Assembly: GCA_965116965.1 (NCBI GenBank)
Contig: OZ220743.1
Span: 2,108,001 to 2,172,000 of the forward strand
Source of the DNA: Aldehydirespirator sp965116965
GTDB taxonomy: Bacteria > Actinomycetota > Acidimicrobiia > Acidimicrobiales > Aldehydirespiratoraceae
Length of the DNA: 64,000 nucleotides
Direction: 5' to 3'
A program made the translations under genes and the position numbers. This document shows, piece after piece, positions 33,669-43,791 of the stretch. The notes beneath the pieces are model-generated. The model worked only from the letters and a program-made list of their open reading frames with translations, did not search any database and was not told the origin of the DNA. The first letter of the stretch is position 1; each line of letters opens with the position of its first letter.

Positions 33669-34298
33669 ATGCCCCGCACAGCCGCCCCAACCGAACCCGA
33701 ACCCGACGAACCCAAACCCGGCGAACCCCCTGGGCCTTGCCGCTTCGTCCCCGAAGGCGAATGGCCCCAAGGCCACCTTGCCGCCCACGCCCCCGAAGAA
33801 GCACGCCTCGCGCAAGGCGTCGCCCGCAGATTCATCGACTGCCTCAAGGAGTCCAACACCAACATCAACGCGGTCGCCGCCAGCACCGGGATGGGACCCC
33901 AGACGCTCTACAACCTCCGAGACGGCAAGAGCTACCCGAGCCTCGTCACCGTCGCCCGCATCGAGACCCACTTCGACCGCCTCCTATGGGGCGACGAGCA
34001 CCTAGCCGAGCGCCCCCGGCCCCGCGACTACATCGCCAAAGGTGAATGGCCCCGAGGCGACCTCGCCGCGGGCGCCCCCAAAGAAGCACGCCTCGCAAGA
34101 GGCATCGCCGCCGCAGTCCTCGACAACCTCGCAAGAGACGACACCACCCTCGACGCAGTAGCGACCAAACGACAGATCGACCTCGACACCCTCCACGACC
34201 TGATCAACGGGAAGAGTTGGCCCGACTTCTTCACGGTCGCCCGACTAGAGATCCACTTCAGGCGCAGACTGTGGGGCTACGAACACAAGCGGCGCTAG
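33669..34298 (+). CDS. Regulator-like protein with two tandem HTH units
   Basis: 209 residues made of a proline-rich leader and two ~88-residue repeats. Repeat 1 has GEWPQGHLAAHAPEEARLAQ, INAVAASTGMGPQTLYNL and RIETHFDRLLWGDEH; repeat 2 has GEWPRGDLAAGAPKEARLAR, LDAVATKRQIDLDTLHDLIN and RLEIHFRRRLWGYEH. Each unit contains an XRE-like HTH. A protein with both units fused would resemble a covalent dimer and could bind a palindrome. It lies 192 bases upstream of the type ISP restriction gene, in the same direction, and may control it. Confidence 0.65.
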   Translation: MPRTAAPTEPEPDEPKPGEPPGPCRFVPEGEWPQGHLAAHAPEEARLAQGVARRFIDCLKESNTNINAVAASTGMGPQTLYNLRDGKSYPSLVTVARIETHFDRLLWGDEHLAERPRPRDYIAKGEWPRGDLAAGAPKEARLARGIAAAVLDNLARDDTTLDAVATKRQIDLDTLHDLINGKSWPDFFTVARLEIHFRRRLWGYEHKRR

Positions 34299-34490
34299 CG
34301 ACAAACTGGATCGGGCTGACATCCCCGAAGCTACGAGCCGCAACAACAGCACCGAAGCCACAGTCGATCCCAGGTTCACCCTCCCTGAGTCGTGTGTCGC
34401 CAGTCCGCCGTCGTCTGAAGCGGTTCCTCCGCTGTAGGAGTTACCGAGCTGGCGGCTGCACTTCGGGGCACCCGCATCTGATGGGCCATA

Positions 34491-37400
34491 ATGTCGGCCG
34501 CCGTGTCGGGCCCAGATGTCCGGCAGAGCTTCGCCGACCCTGGAGTCCCGTCCATGACAGCCTCCCCCGCCAGCGCAGTCCACATGACGGTGACCGCACG
34601 CAAGCTCTTCGACAGCGACTTCTATCTGGCGCTTGAGACTCTGCGCAGCGAAGCAGGCGGGCCTACCGACACCGGGCACCGGTTCGAGCGGCTGATGCGC
34701 CGAGCGTTCGAGACCCACCACGAGTACGGCCCGGAGCGCTTCGAGCGGGTATGGCTGTGGCTGGAGTGGCCGGACCGCAAAGCACTGGGGTACGGCATCG
34801 ACATCGGCGTCGACCTCGTGGCGAAACAGACCCCGGCCTACGGCGGCGGGTTGTGCGCGATCCAGTGCAAGAACTTCGCCGAAGACCGCAAGGTACCCAC
34901 GAAAGAGATCAACTCGTTCCTCGCCACTTCCGGCAGCGAGGACTTCGCCAGCCGGATACTGGTGGTCACCTCAGATCTGGAGAAGGCGGGCTGGACGAAG
35001 GTCACGAAGGCCTCGCCGCGCTGTGAGGTGATTGGACCCGCGGTGCTGGATTCCTGGGACGCTCCCTGGCAGGAGTTCCTGGACCGCCCCGACGAGTTCA
35101 CATTCGACAGAACCAAGAGGCACAAGCCACGCCCAGATCAGCGCGAGGCGCTTGACGCGGTGGCGAAGGGCTATCGGCAGGGCAGCCGAGGCCGGCTGGT
35201 CATGCCGTGCGGGACGGGCAAATCGCTGGTGGCGATGTGGGCCGCCGAGGAGAATGTCGGTGCAGACGGGACGGTGCTGTATCTGGTGCCGTCGATCGCG
35301 TTGATGGGCCAGACCATGCGGTCGTGGGCCCGCAACCGAAACACCGGCCACATCTATGTGGGCGTGTGCTCCGACAAGACCACGGGCCGCCGCACAGGCG
35401 ACGGTGACACCGCCCGCGATTTGGCCGAACTGTCGATGCCGGTCACGACTGACCGCGAAGGGATCGCCCAGGCGCTCGCACAGCCGGGCGGGGACAAGAT
35501 GCGGGTCGTGTTCAGCACCTACCAGTCGCTGCCGGTGCTGGCGTCAGCCATGCCCGAGGACTTCGCTTTCGATCTGGTGATCTGCGACGAAGCGCACCGC
35601 ACCACCGGCGTCGACAGGCCGACCGACGACGAAGTGTCAGCGTTCCGGCTGATCCATGACGACGCGGCGGTGTCGGCGCAGTTCCGGTTGTTCATGACCG
35701 CCACACAGCGCATCTACACCGCCGCAGCCAAGGTGCGGGCAGCGACCAAAGACAGCGACATCTACTCCATGGACGACGAGGACACCTACGGGCCGCTCCT
35801 GTATGAGATGTCGTTCAAGGACGCAGTGGACGCCGGGCTATTGTCGGACTACGAGGTGCTGGTCGTAGCCACCTCGCAGTCTCGGCTGACGACCGGGATG
35901 AGCGACCTGGTCGCCGCCGTCAACAAGAAGGGCGGCAAGAGGCAGACCGTCAGCAAAGAAGACGCCGTCAAGCTGCTGGGATGCTGGGACGCGCTGGCAG
36001 ACCCCAACACCACCGGTGTCGCAGAGGACCGCCCCACCGGCAAGCTCGCCAATGGAGCCGGCCGCGGCCATCTCAACACGGCGATCGCGTTCACCAACAC
36101 CGTCAACCTCTCCAAGGCGCTAGCAGGCCCCCCAGGCGAGTCACCCGGTCTGTGGCAGGGAGTCGCGGCGGAAGCATCAACCGACGCGGACACGACCGAG
36201 CTTCTGGACATGTCCGTGGAGCATGTGGACGGCTCAACACCGGCCATCACCAGAGCCGCCCGGCTCGACCGGCTTCGCGACAAGCCGCAGCCGGGGACTT
36301 GTCAAGTGATCTCCAACGCCAGAGTCCTCACCGAAGGCGTAGACGTGCCCGCGCTTGACGCGGTCGTGTTCCTGCAGCCGCGCAAATCCAAGATCGACAT
36401 CGTCCAGGCGGTAGGACGTGTCATGCGCACCTACCCCGGCAAACAGACCGGCTACATCGTGATCCCCGTCGTGGTCCCCGAAGGCAAAGGCGTCACCGAC
36501 ACCGAGGTGCTCGACAGCTCCGACTTCGGCATCGTCTGGGATGTCGTGCGGGCGCTGCGCTCCCACGACGAGCGCATGGACATGTGGGTCAACCACATTG
36601 ACGCCGCCAGCAAGTCCGGGCGGGTCAAACTCATGGACCGCGGAACCGACCAGCCACTTAGCGACGAAGATGTCGAGCAGCTTCGGTTCGTGCTCGATGA
36701 ACGGGTCGCCTCCAAGATGGTCGAACGGTGCGGCGACCGCAAGATGTGGCCCTCCTGGGGAGCACGAGCCGCAGGCGTGTGCCGCGAAGTCCGCAAGAAG
36801 GTAGATGCTCAACTGACCGACTCGGGCACAACCGAAGCGTTCGAAGAGTTCGTGGACGCGCTCCGCTCAACCGTCGGCGACCATCTGACAGAAGACCAGG
36901 CGGCAGAGATGGTGGCGCAACACGTCGTGACCATCCCGATCTTCGACTGCCTCTTCGCCGACTCGCAGTTCGCCAACGCCAACCCCATCTCGGTAGCGAT
37001 CAACAACCTCCTCTCCAACTTCGCCCCAACCGACGACCCCGCCACCGCATCGCAGAGTGGGACGACACTCGCGATGGAACTGTTCGAGGAAGAACTGCGC
37101 CCGCTCACCCGCGCCTACCACACGATGCGCACCGTCTTCGAGGGAGCACTCACCCCCGCCGCCAAAGTCGATGTGTTGAGAGAGGTGTACGACGGGTTCT
37201 TCCAAGCAGCAATGGATGATGTCGTGAAGCGGCTGGGGATTGTCTACACGCCCGTCGAAATCGTCGACTTCATCATCCGAAGCGCAGACGCCGTATGCCG
37301 CAAGGAGTTCGGTGTTGGACTCACCTCTGAGAACGTCAACATCCTGGATCCCTTCACAGGGACAGGCACCTTCATCTATCGGGCTCTCACCGTCACCAAC

Positions 37401-38190
37401 GCGGATGGGGACCACATCATTCGTAACGAGGACCTGCAGCGAAAGTACCGCGAAGAACTCTTCGCCAACGAGATCGTGCTGCTCGCCTACTACATCGCTG
37501 CCATCAAGATCGAAGCTGGCATGGCCGAGCGCGGCGGGTTCCCGCCAGGGCGGTTTGCACCGTTCCCCGGGATCACCTTCAGCGACACCTTCGTTGCAGG
37601 ATCCAACGGTGTCCAGCTACCGGGCATGGCAGACAACACCGCCCGCCAAAGCCGCTTAGGCCGCGTCCCGATCACTGTGATCGCCATGAACCCTCCCTGG
37701 TCGGCGGGGCAAAAGTCGGCCGGAGACGACAACCCCAACATCGAGTACCCGGACATCCAGCGGCGCGTGGGCGCCACCTACGGCAAGCTCTACAGCGAAA
37801 TCGCCGAGGGCGCTGCCGGGGGCACCTGGGCTGCCAATCTGTATGTTCAAGCGCTCCGCTGGGCGACAGACCGACTGGAGATCCCCAAGAGCCCACAGCC
37901 TCGTCGCGGGGTCATCGCGCTAGTGCATCCCAACTCGCTAGGCAACGGAGTCAGCTTCGTGGGCATGCGCGCCGCCCTGCGCAAGGAGTTCACCGACATA
38001 TACGTCGTCAACCTCCTCGGCGACGCCTCCAAGGCCGGCGACGAATTCCGGCGCGAGGGCCACAAGATCTTTGGGCAGGGGTCACGCAACGGAGTCCAGA
38101 TCACAGTGCTTGTGCGCAACCCGAGCAAGGAGCGGGGTCCCACGGGGGCGGAACTGCACTACGCCACGGTCCCAGAGTACTCCAAGCTAG
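34491..38190 (+). pseudogene. Type ISP restriction-modification enzyme, N-terminal part (IS-interrupted)
   Basis: About 1233 codons before the insertion; reading into the IS stops at 38201. Order: Mrr-like nuclease (GYGIDIGVDLVA then LCAIQCKNF, a D...QxK site, residues ~105-130), SF2 helicase (PCGTGKSLVAMW ~242, DLVICDEAHRTTG ~363, DIVQAVGRVMRT ~640), a long coupler, and an N6-adenine methyltransferase (NILDPFTGTGTFIYRAL ~950, VIAMNPPWSAGQ ~1065). This is the single-polypeptide layout of type ISP enzymes. The start may be ATG 34491 or GTG 34503. Removing the IS plus one CTAG joins KL to DQKFDWLARLGDVT in frame. Confidence 0.88.
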
Positions 38191-39949
38191 GAGACCGCTG
38201 AGCAAGTCGTCCGGTGGTGGCGGTCAGGCAGGCTGTTTGGTGTGGGCGGGTGGTTGTGGTTGTCGGCCGGCGGCGCCGGTTGGGGTCTCGGCGGGTTGGG
38301 GTGGGCGCTGGGGTCGGGGTTTTGGCGGTGGGGGTCGGCGCCGGCGGGGGCCGGGCCGGCCTGGGCGGGTCAGGCGATGGCCCAGTTGGTGCCGTTGTGG
38401 TGCAGGCCGAGGCTGGTGAGGCGCGCGAGGTTGACTGCGGCGGCTCGCAGCGTGAGCCAGTGGCGGTTCTTTCGGGCGCCTGTGTAGGGGCATCTTCGGT
38501 TGTTTCTGACGAGCCATGCGATGGTGCGCTCGGCCATGGGGCGGTGTTTGGTGTAGGCGTCGTGGAACCGTCGGGTTCTGGCCTGGGCTCGGGCTGCGGC
38601 GAGGAGGTCGTGGTGTGGGTGCAGCTTGATGGTTCTGCCGTTGGCGGCGGTGGTGCAGCGGCTGCGCACGGGGCAGCTGCGGCACCTGTTGCCGAAACGG
38701 GCGCGGCCTTTGGGGGTTATGGCCACGGTGACCCCGGCGGGGCAGGTGACGATCCCGGCGGCGGTGTCGATGTCGAAGTCGTCGAGGCTGTAGCCGCCTT
38801 CGACCGCGGTGCGCAACGGCGGGGGCTTGATGACTGCTTGCATGCCGCTGTCTTCGAGGTGGGCTCGCAGTTCGCCGGTGCCGTAGGCGCTGTCGGCGAG
38901 CACCACGGTGCCCGCCGCCTCGCCGGCGAGCAGCCCCGCGGCGGCCTGCGCGTCGGCGGTGTCGCCCGGGGTGAGGTCGACCGCGGTGACCAGCCCGGTG
39001 TCGGGCTCCGCGCAGACGTGGGCCTTGTAGCCGTCGCGGTAGCTGTGGGCGCTCTTGTGGGAGTGGCGGGACTCGGGGTCCACCACCGACAGCACCCGCC
39101 CAGCAGCGACGCGCCGCGCGACGCGCCACCGGCCCGGCGCGTCGCCGGGCTCGGTGTCCTGGCCCGCCACCAGCGCCAGAAGCCCCAACGCGTCGGCCTG
39201 CGCCTCGTCGAGATCGAGATCCTCCGCCGCTCCGATCAGCTCCAACGCATCATCCACCAGCTCGCTGACCAGGCGCTCCACATCAGCGGGGTCGTCCCAG
39301 TCCACCTCGGGGCCCGCCGGATCCAGGTTGTGCTCGCGCACCCACACCTCGCCGAGCTGCGGCACCAGCCTGCGCAGCTTTCGCATCTGCACCCGCAGCA
39401 TCTTCACCGTGCTCTGGCGCGCCACCGCGTCATCGAGCACCGTGGAGTCCAGCACCCGGCGCTGCGACCCCGAGATCGCCCCCGTCGCCGCGACCACCTC
39501 GCGCACCGCGTCGAAGACCCGATCGGGCCTGTCGCTGGCCCGCAGCCGGTTGCGCCACAGCACCAGCACCGTCGGATGGAACGCCACATCAGTCAGCGCC
39601 AGCCCCGCCGCGGCCTTCCACGCCACATCGGTCTGCAACCTCGCGCACGCCTCGCGATCAGACAGGCCCTCCAGCGCCTGCAGCACCATCACGACCGCCA
39701 CGACCTCGCCGGGCGCCGAAGGGCGGCCCCGCCCCGACGGGAACAAGTCCTCGAACAACTCGTCTGGGAACAGCCTGCTGCGGTGCTCGGCCAACAGCAC
39801 ATGAACCGACCCCGGCGCAACCAGGTGCCCGCACACCGCCCCCGCGTCCAACAACTCCCGATCCACCGACAACGTGCCCTGCATACCCGCCATCGTCCCA
39901 CACCCGCCCCACGATCGCGAGCACCCCAACCGGATTACTCAGCAGTCTC
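38191..39949 (-). mobile_element. Intact IS1182-like insertion sequence
   Basis: 1759 bp. The ends are inverted repeats, GAGACCGCTGAGCAAG at the left and GAGACTGCTGAGTAAT (reverse complement of the right end). CTAG at 38187-38190 and 39950-39953 is the target duplication. It carries one full transposase gene on the minus strand. The clean duplication and intact gene argue for a recent insertion. Confidence 0.9.
38370..39893 (-). CDS. IS1182-family transposase
   Basis: 507 residues from ATG 39893. The N-terminal domain (RSRLFPDELFEDLFPSGRGR), DDE pattern (QRRVLDSTVLDDAV, TVVLADSAYGTGELR, and a C-terminal HRPMAERTIAWLVR with the Glu) and Cys-rich insert (RCRSCPVRSRC) are typical. The gene fills the element and is not interrupted. 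Confidence 0.88.
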   Translation of the reverse strand: MAGMQGTLSVDRELLDAGAVCGHLVAPGSVHVLLAEHRSRLFPDELFEDLFPSGRGRPSAPGEVVAVVMVLQALEGLSDREACARLQTDVAWKAAAGLALTDVAFHPTVLVLWRNRLRASDRPDRVFDAVREVVAATGAISGSQRRVLDSTVLDDAVARQSTVKMLRVQMRKLRRLVPQLGEVWVREHNLDPAGPEVDWDDPADVERLVSELVDDALELIGAAEDLDLDEAQADALGLLALVAGQDTEPGDAPGRWRVARRVAAGRVLSVVDPESRHSHKSAHSYRDGYKAHVCAEPDTGLVTAVDLTPGDTADAQAAAGLLAGEAAGTVVLADSAYGTGELRAHLEDSGMQAVIKPPPLRTAVEGGYSLDDFDIDTAAGIVTCPAGVTVAITPKGRARFGNRCRSCPVRSRCTTAANGRTIKLHPHHDLLAAARAQARTRRFHDAYTKHRPMAERTIAWLVRNNRRCPYTGARKNRHWLTLRAAAVNLARLTSLGLHHNGTNWAIA

Positions 39950-39953
39950 CTAG

Positions 39954-40687
39954 ACCAGAAGTTCGATTGGCTCGCACGACTAGGCGATGTCACAAACGAG
40001 CAATTCTCAGACATCCCCCACAACGACAGCCACGACTGGGTCGACATCACCGACGGTTCTTACAAGCAACTCCTGCCCGTCTGCCTGCCGCGAGCAGCCA
40101 AGGGCAAGGAGGAGACGATCTTCGAGGCCCACGCCTCAGGGGCCAAGACCAACTGCGACGACTACGTGTATGCCTTCGACCATGACTCCCTGGTTGAGAA
40201 GGTGGAGTCCCTGATCGACGCGTACGAATACGCGCGAAAGAGAATCCTCCGCGGAGGCAAAGGCAACACGTTCGAAAAGCTCACCAGGAATGTGAAGGGC
40301 TCACCCATCGTGTGGACCGAGACACTAAAGCAGTCCCTCAAGAAGAACGAGCAAATCGCTCTGGACGAGACCCGGATACGGCAGGTGCTCTACCGCCCTT
40401 TCACCAAGAAGTGGCTGTATGTGGACCATCGGATCCTGTCACGTGCCAAGACAGTCTCAGCTATGTTCCCAACAGATACCGTGCGAGAGCGTCCGTCCGT
40501 CCGTCCGTCCGTCCGTCCGTCCGACCGACCGACCGACCGACCGACCGACCGACCGACCGACCGACCGACCATCATGGTCACCAGTCCGTCCAACAGGACG
40601 AGATTCTCAACAATCGCGACCGACATCCTGCCAGACCTCCACACCTTGGACCCCGCAGCCCGAGCCATACCACGGAGGCAATCTTGA
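39954..40687 (+). pseudogene. Type ISP enzyme, specificity region with repeat tract and module A
   Basis: In frame with the part before the IS, the sequence continues QKFDWLARLGDVTNEQFSDI, then DITDGSYKQLLPVCLPRA, VWTETLKQSLKKNEQIALDE and RQVLYRPFTKKWLYVDHRI, which belongs to the C-terminal target-recognition region of type ISP enzymes. At 40491 it enters a tetranucleotide repeat (Arg-Pro-Ser-Val / Arg-Pro-Thr-Asp). With the present 20 units it reads on into module A (MVTSPSNRTRFSTIATDILP, then ending AIPRRQS) and stops at 40687, short of the remaining C-terminal domain at 40922. Confidence 0.85.
40491..40570 (+). repeat. Tetranucleotide tract (GTCC)8(GACC)12
   Basis: Eighty bases, 20 units of four: eight GTCC followed by twelve GACC. 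All three frames are open through it. Because the unit is not a multiple of three, gain or loss of a unit changes the downstream frame. Such tracts are the classical basis of phase variation in restriction-modification genes. Confidence 0.95.
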
Positions 40688-40800
40688 TATCCGGAACATC
40701 GAACATGACATTCCAGGCGCTCGCGACCGACACGCTGCCGGACCTAGCAGCGATAAAGGGATCGCGCCAGACGCGGGCGATACCGCGAAGGAAGCCGTGA
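40684..40800 (+). CDS. Mini-ORF / module B of the type ISP gene
   Basis: 38 residues if started at TTG 40684, which overlaps the module A stop as TTGA. Sequence LISGTSNMTFQALATDTLPD then ending TRAIPRRKP is a clear paralogue of module A. The frame is also open upstream through the tetranucleotide tract, so the module could be reached either by reinitiation or by a change of repeat number. Confidence 0.55.
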   Translation: MISGTSNMTFQALATDTLPDLAAIKGSRQTRAIPRRKP

Positions 40801-40925
40801 TGCTCAGCGGTCCGTCGAACATGGCGCTCTTCGGGGTGTTGGCTTGCACTCTGCTGCCGGACCTGCATCTGATGGGGCCCGGCCAGACAACCCGTGCCCT
40901 CCCGAGACAGCAGCAGCCGACATGA
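40797..40925 (+). CDS. Mini-ORF / module C of the type ISP gene
   Basis: 42 residues from GTG 40797, overlapping the module B stop as GTGA. VMLSGPSNMALFGVLACTLL then PDLHLMGPGQTTRALPR is the third paralogue. Its own stop overlaps the ATG of the next coding segment (ATGA at 40922-40925). Its frame too is open back through the tract. Confidence 0.55.
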   Translation: MMLSGPSNMALFGVLACTLLPDLHLMGPGQTTRALPRQQQPT

Positions 40926-41635
40926 GCCAGCCGCAGGCCGAAACGCTAGATCTAGGCATGACTTCCGCGGGCGGCGATGACAACATCACCGACTGGGCGC
41001 TTGAGCGATTCCAGGCCGAGCACGGCACGCACATCACGAAGGACGCCATCTGGGAATACGTCTACGGGGTGATGCATGCTCCCGACTGGCGGGACCGCTA
41101 CGCCGCTGATCTTCGCCGCAGTTTCCCGCGCATCCCCATAGCGCAGGACTTTGAGGCGTTCCGCTCAGCGGGTCGCCAGCTGATGGATCTCCACATCGGT
41201 TATGAGTCGGTCGATGAGTGGCCAGTCGTCTGCGAGGTCGACGGCGTTGCTGACGACGGCACGGCAGATGGTGACGCGTACCGGATTGAGCGGCAGATGC
41301 GTTGGGGCAAGGACTCGGACAAGAGGGAGGACCGCACGGTGCTGCTCGTCAACAGTCGGAGTCGTATTGTCGGTATCCCCGCCGAAGCAGAGGAATACAA
41401 GGTTTCGGGCCGGTCTCCGCTGCAGTGGGCCATAGACAGCCTGCGCCTCAAGCGGGATGACGCCACCGGAACCGTCGACGATCCCAACTTGTGCCGCGAA
41501 TGGGCAGAAGAGCCCTTCAACCTGGTTCGGCATCTGCGCAGACTCGTGACCGTGTCAGTGGAGTCTGCACGGATCATCGCCAGCCTCCCTCCCTCGCTGC
41601 CAACTCCCTCTAGCGCTGGCATCGGTGAGCAGTAG
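40922..41635 (+). pseudogene. Type ISP enzyme, C-terminal domain (separate ORF)
   Basis: 237 residues from ATG 40922. DNITDWALERFQAEHG, HITKDAIWEYVYGVMHAPDW, LRRSFPRIPIAQDFEAFRSA and RLVTVSVESARIIASLP are the final helical domain of type ISP enzymes, here cut off from the rest by three stop codons. It might be translated by coupling through ATGA. It overlaps the exonuclease start by 11 bases. Confidence 0.8.
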
Positions 41636-41836
41636 CACCCAGCTAGCCGACATCGGCGAGTCGTTCGTTGCGATCGACTTCGAGACCGCCACCAGCGAAC
41701 GCAACTCAGCCTGCGCGGTGGGTGCCGTCGTGTTCGAGCAGGGATCTCCGACGGACACACTCAACTTGCTGATCCGGCCGCCCGGCAACTACTACGACGG
41801 TCTCAACACGACGATCCACGGCATCGGCCCCTCCGA
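41625..41836 (+). pseudogene. DEDDh exonuclease-BRCT protein, N-terminal part (IS-interrupted)
   Basis: GTG start inside the end of the restriction gene. LADIGESFVAIDFETATSER carries the first exonuclease motif (DxE). The coding sequence runs to TIHGIGPSD, where an IS is inserted; reading into the element stops at 41876. Joining 41836 to 43792 restores GIGPSDTRRSPGLPEVWEKV in frame, giving a 321-residue protein. Confidence 0.85.
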
Positions 41837-43786
41837 CCCGAGTTTGGCGGGTTCATGGGGGTTTGGTGACAGCTGATGGCCTCTGACGTGGGGTTTTGTG
41901 TCTTGGGTTGGTGCTCCGGCGGGGATTTGTAGGGGCGACATATAGTTGACGGCCCGAGTGTCTGATGCTATTGTTGTGGCGTGTTCGTGAAGACGACCCG
42001 CCGTCGCAGGGGCGACAAGGTGTACGAGTACCTGTCTTTGGTGGAGTCGGTTCGCGACGGCGCCAAGGTCGGCCACAGGACCCTTTTGCGTCTGGGGGAG
42101 GTGACCGCGTTGCGGGAGTCGGGCCAGCTCGAGCGGATCGTGGCCGCGCTGGAGTCGCACCTGCACAGAGAGCGGGTCGATGTGGGGGCGCTGGCCGCTG
42201 AGGGCGCGCCCGCGGTCGGGGCGGTGGCGGCTGTGGCGGCGCTGTGGCGCAGGCTGGGGCTCGACGGGCACTTCGCCGGGGTCGGCGCGGCTCGCGGCGC
42301 GCTGGCTCTGGAGCACGCGGTGTTCGCGATGGCGGCCAACCGGCTGGTGGCGCCGTGCTCGAAGCGGCGCCTCACAGAATGGGCGGCAACCGACGTGGTG
42401 ATGCCCGAGTGGTGGTCGGCTCCCTCCGCGGACCAGTACTACCGCGCCCTCGGCGCGGTCGCCGACGCCAAAGACGCGACCGAGCAGCACCTCTACAGCC
42501 AGCTGTGCGACCTGTCGAATCTGGATCTGCGGTTGGTGTGCTATGACCTGACATCGACGTATTTCGAGGCGCCGGCGAAGCCGTCGGGACGGTTCCCGTC
42601 GCGGGCGTTCGGGTACTCGCGGGACCACCGAGGCGACCGGCCCCGGATCGTGATCGGGCTGTTGTGCACCACCGACGGCATCCCCATCGCGCACCACGTG
42701 TTCGCCGGTGACACCAGCGACGCCTCCACCCTGCCGGGGGTGCTGGCCGACCTCGCCGCGAGGTTCGCGGTCAGCGGGATCTGCGTCGTGGCCGACCGGG
42801 GCCTGATCTCATCAGACAACGTCGAGGCGGTCGCCGCCGCGGGGTTCGGCCACGTGCTCGCGACCAGGCTGCGACGCGACCACACGACCGCGGAGGCCCT
42901 CGCCGCCATCGACGACGACACCGCCTGGGCCGAGATACCCCAGCACCGCTGCCGAGCCGCGGACATGGCACTCACCGACGGCACCCGCGCCATAGTGGTC
43001 GCCTCCGACGCCCGCGCCCGCCGAGACGACGCCCGCCGAGACGGGATCGTCGCCGCAGCCGAGGCCGAGCTGCTGTCCCTGGAGCGCCGCGTCCGCGCCG
43101 GACGGCTCAAAGACCCCGCAAAGATCGGCCGGGCCGCGCAGCGCATCCTCGACAACAACAGCGGCGCCGGGCGGCTCTTCGACCTCGACATCGCCGAGGG
43201 CCGGTTCCTCTACCACTACAACGACGACGCCCTCCAATACGAACAGCTCCTCGCGGGCCGCTACGTGCTCACCACCAGCCTCACACCCGCCCAGGCCAGC
43301 ACCGCCCAGATCGTCACCGCCTACCGCCAACTCGCCGCCGTCGAGGCCCGCTTCCGGATACTCAAGGACTTCCTGCGCCTGCGACCCGTCAGACACTGGA
43401 CCGAACAAAGAGTCCGCGGCCACATCGCCGTGTGCGTCTACGCCGCCGTCATCGAGACCCTCATCAACCAAGACCTCGCCAAAGCAGACGTACGCGACCC
43501 CGACCTCCCCGACCAGCACCTCAGCGCCGCCCGGGCCCTGCGAGAGCTCAACCGCATCCGCCTACACCACCTCACCGCCAACGGCCGCCGAATCCAGCTC
43601 ACCACCCGCCGCACACCCCTGCAGGCCCGAGCACTCACCGCCATCGGAGCCGACACCCGCAACTGGGACAGAGCCAACATCACCTGACAAGCCCCCAAAG
43701 CGCCCCAGACCGCCGATGTAGTGGAAACACCCAACCAGCGCGCCCCCTCTGACCTGCTAAAACGCGAAACACCCGCCAAACTCGGG
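41837..43786 (+). mobile_element. Intact IS1634-like insertion sequence
   Basis: 1950 bp with 16-bp perfect terminal inverted repeats (CCCGAGTTTGGCGGGT and its complement) and a five-base target duplication TCCGA (41832-41836 and 43787-43791). It carries one full transposase gene. Confidence 0.92.
41981..43687 (+). CDS. IS1634-family transposase
   Basis: 568 residues, GTG start (MFVKTTRRRRGDKVYEYLSL). The DDE core shows RLVCYDLTSTYFE, GICVVADRGLISSDN and QIVTAYRQLAAVEARFRILK, all typical of IS1634 relatives. TATTGT at 41969-41974 sits seven bases before the start. The gene is intact. Confidence 0.9.
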   Translation: MFVKTTRRRRGDKVYEYLSLVESVRDGAKVGHRTLLRLGEVTALRESGQLERIVAALESHLHRERVDVGALAAEGAPAVGAVAAVAALWRRLGLDGHFAGVGAARGALALEHAVFAMAANRLVAPCSKRRLTEWAATDVVMPEWWSAPSADQYYRALGAVADAKDATEQHLYSQLCDLSNLDLRLVCYDLTSTYFEAPAKPSGRFPSRAFGYSRDHRGDRPRIVIGLLCTTDGIPIAHHVFAGDTSDASTLPGVLADLAARFAVSGICVVADRGLISSDNVEAVAAAGFGHVLATRLRRDHTTAEALAAIDDDTAWAEIPQHRCRAADMALTDGTRAIVVASDARARRDDARRDGIVAAAEAELLSLERRVRAGRLKDPAKIGRAAQRILDNNSGAGRLFDLDIAEGRFLYHYNDDALQYEQLLAGRYVLTTSLTPAQASTAQIVTAYRQLAAVEARFRILKDFLRLRPVRHWTEQRVRGHIAVCVYAAVIETLINQDLAKADVRDPDLPDQHLSAARALRELNRIRLHHLTANGRRIQLTTRRTPLQARALTAIGADTRNWDRANIT

Positions 43787-43791
43787 TCCGA

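Noticed and set aside
38214..39953. 579-codon plus-strand frame across the IS
   Set aside because: Shadow of the IS1182-type transposase.
40491..40570. Tetranucleotide tract as an assembly artefact
   Set aside because: The switch from GTCC to GACC and the open frames on both sides argue for a real tract, though its exact length may vary.
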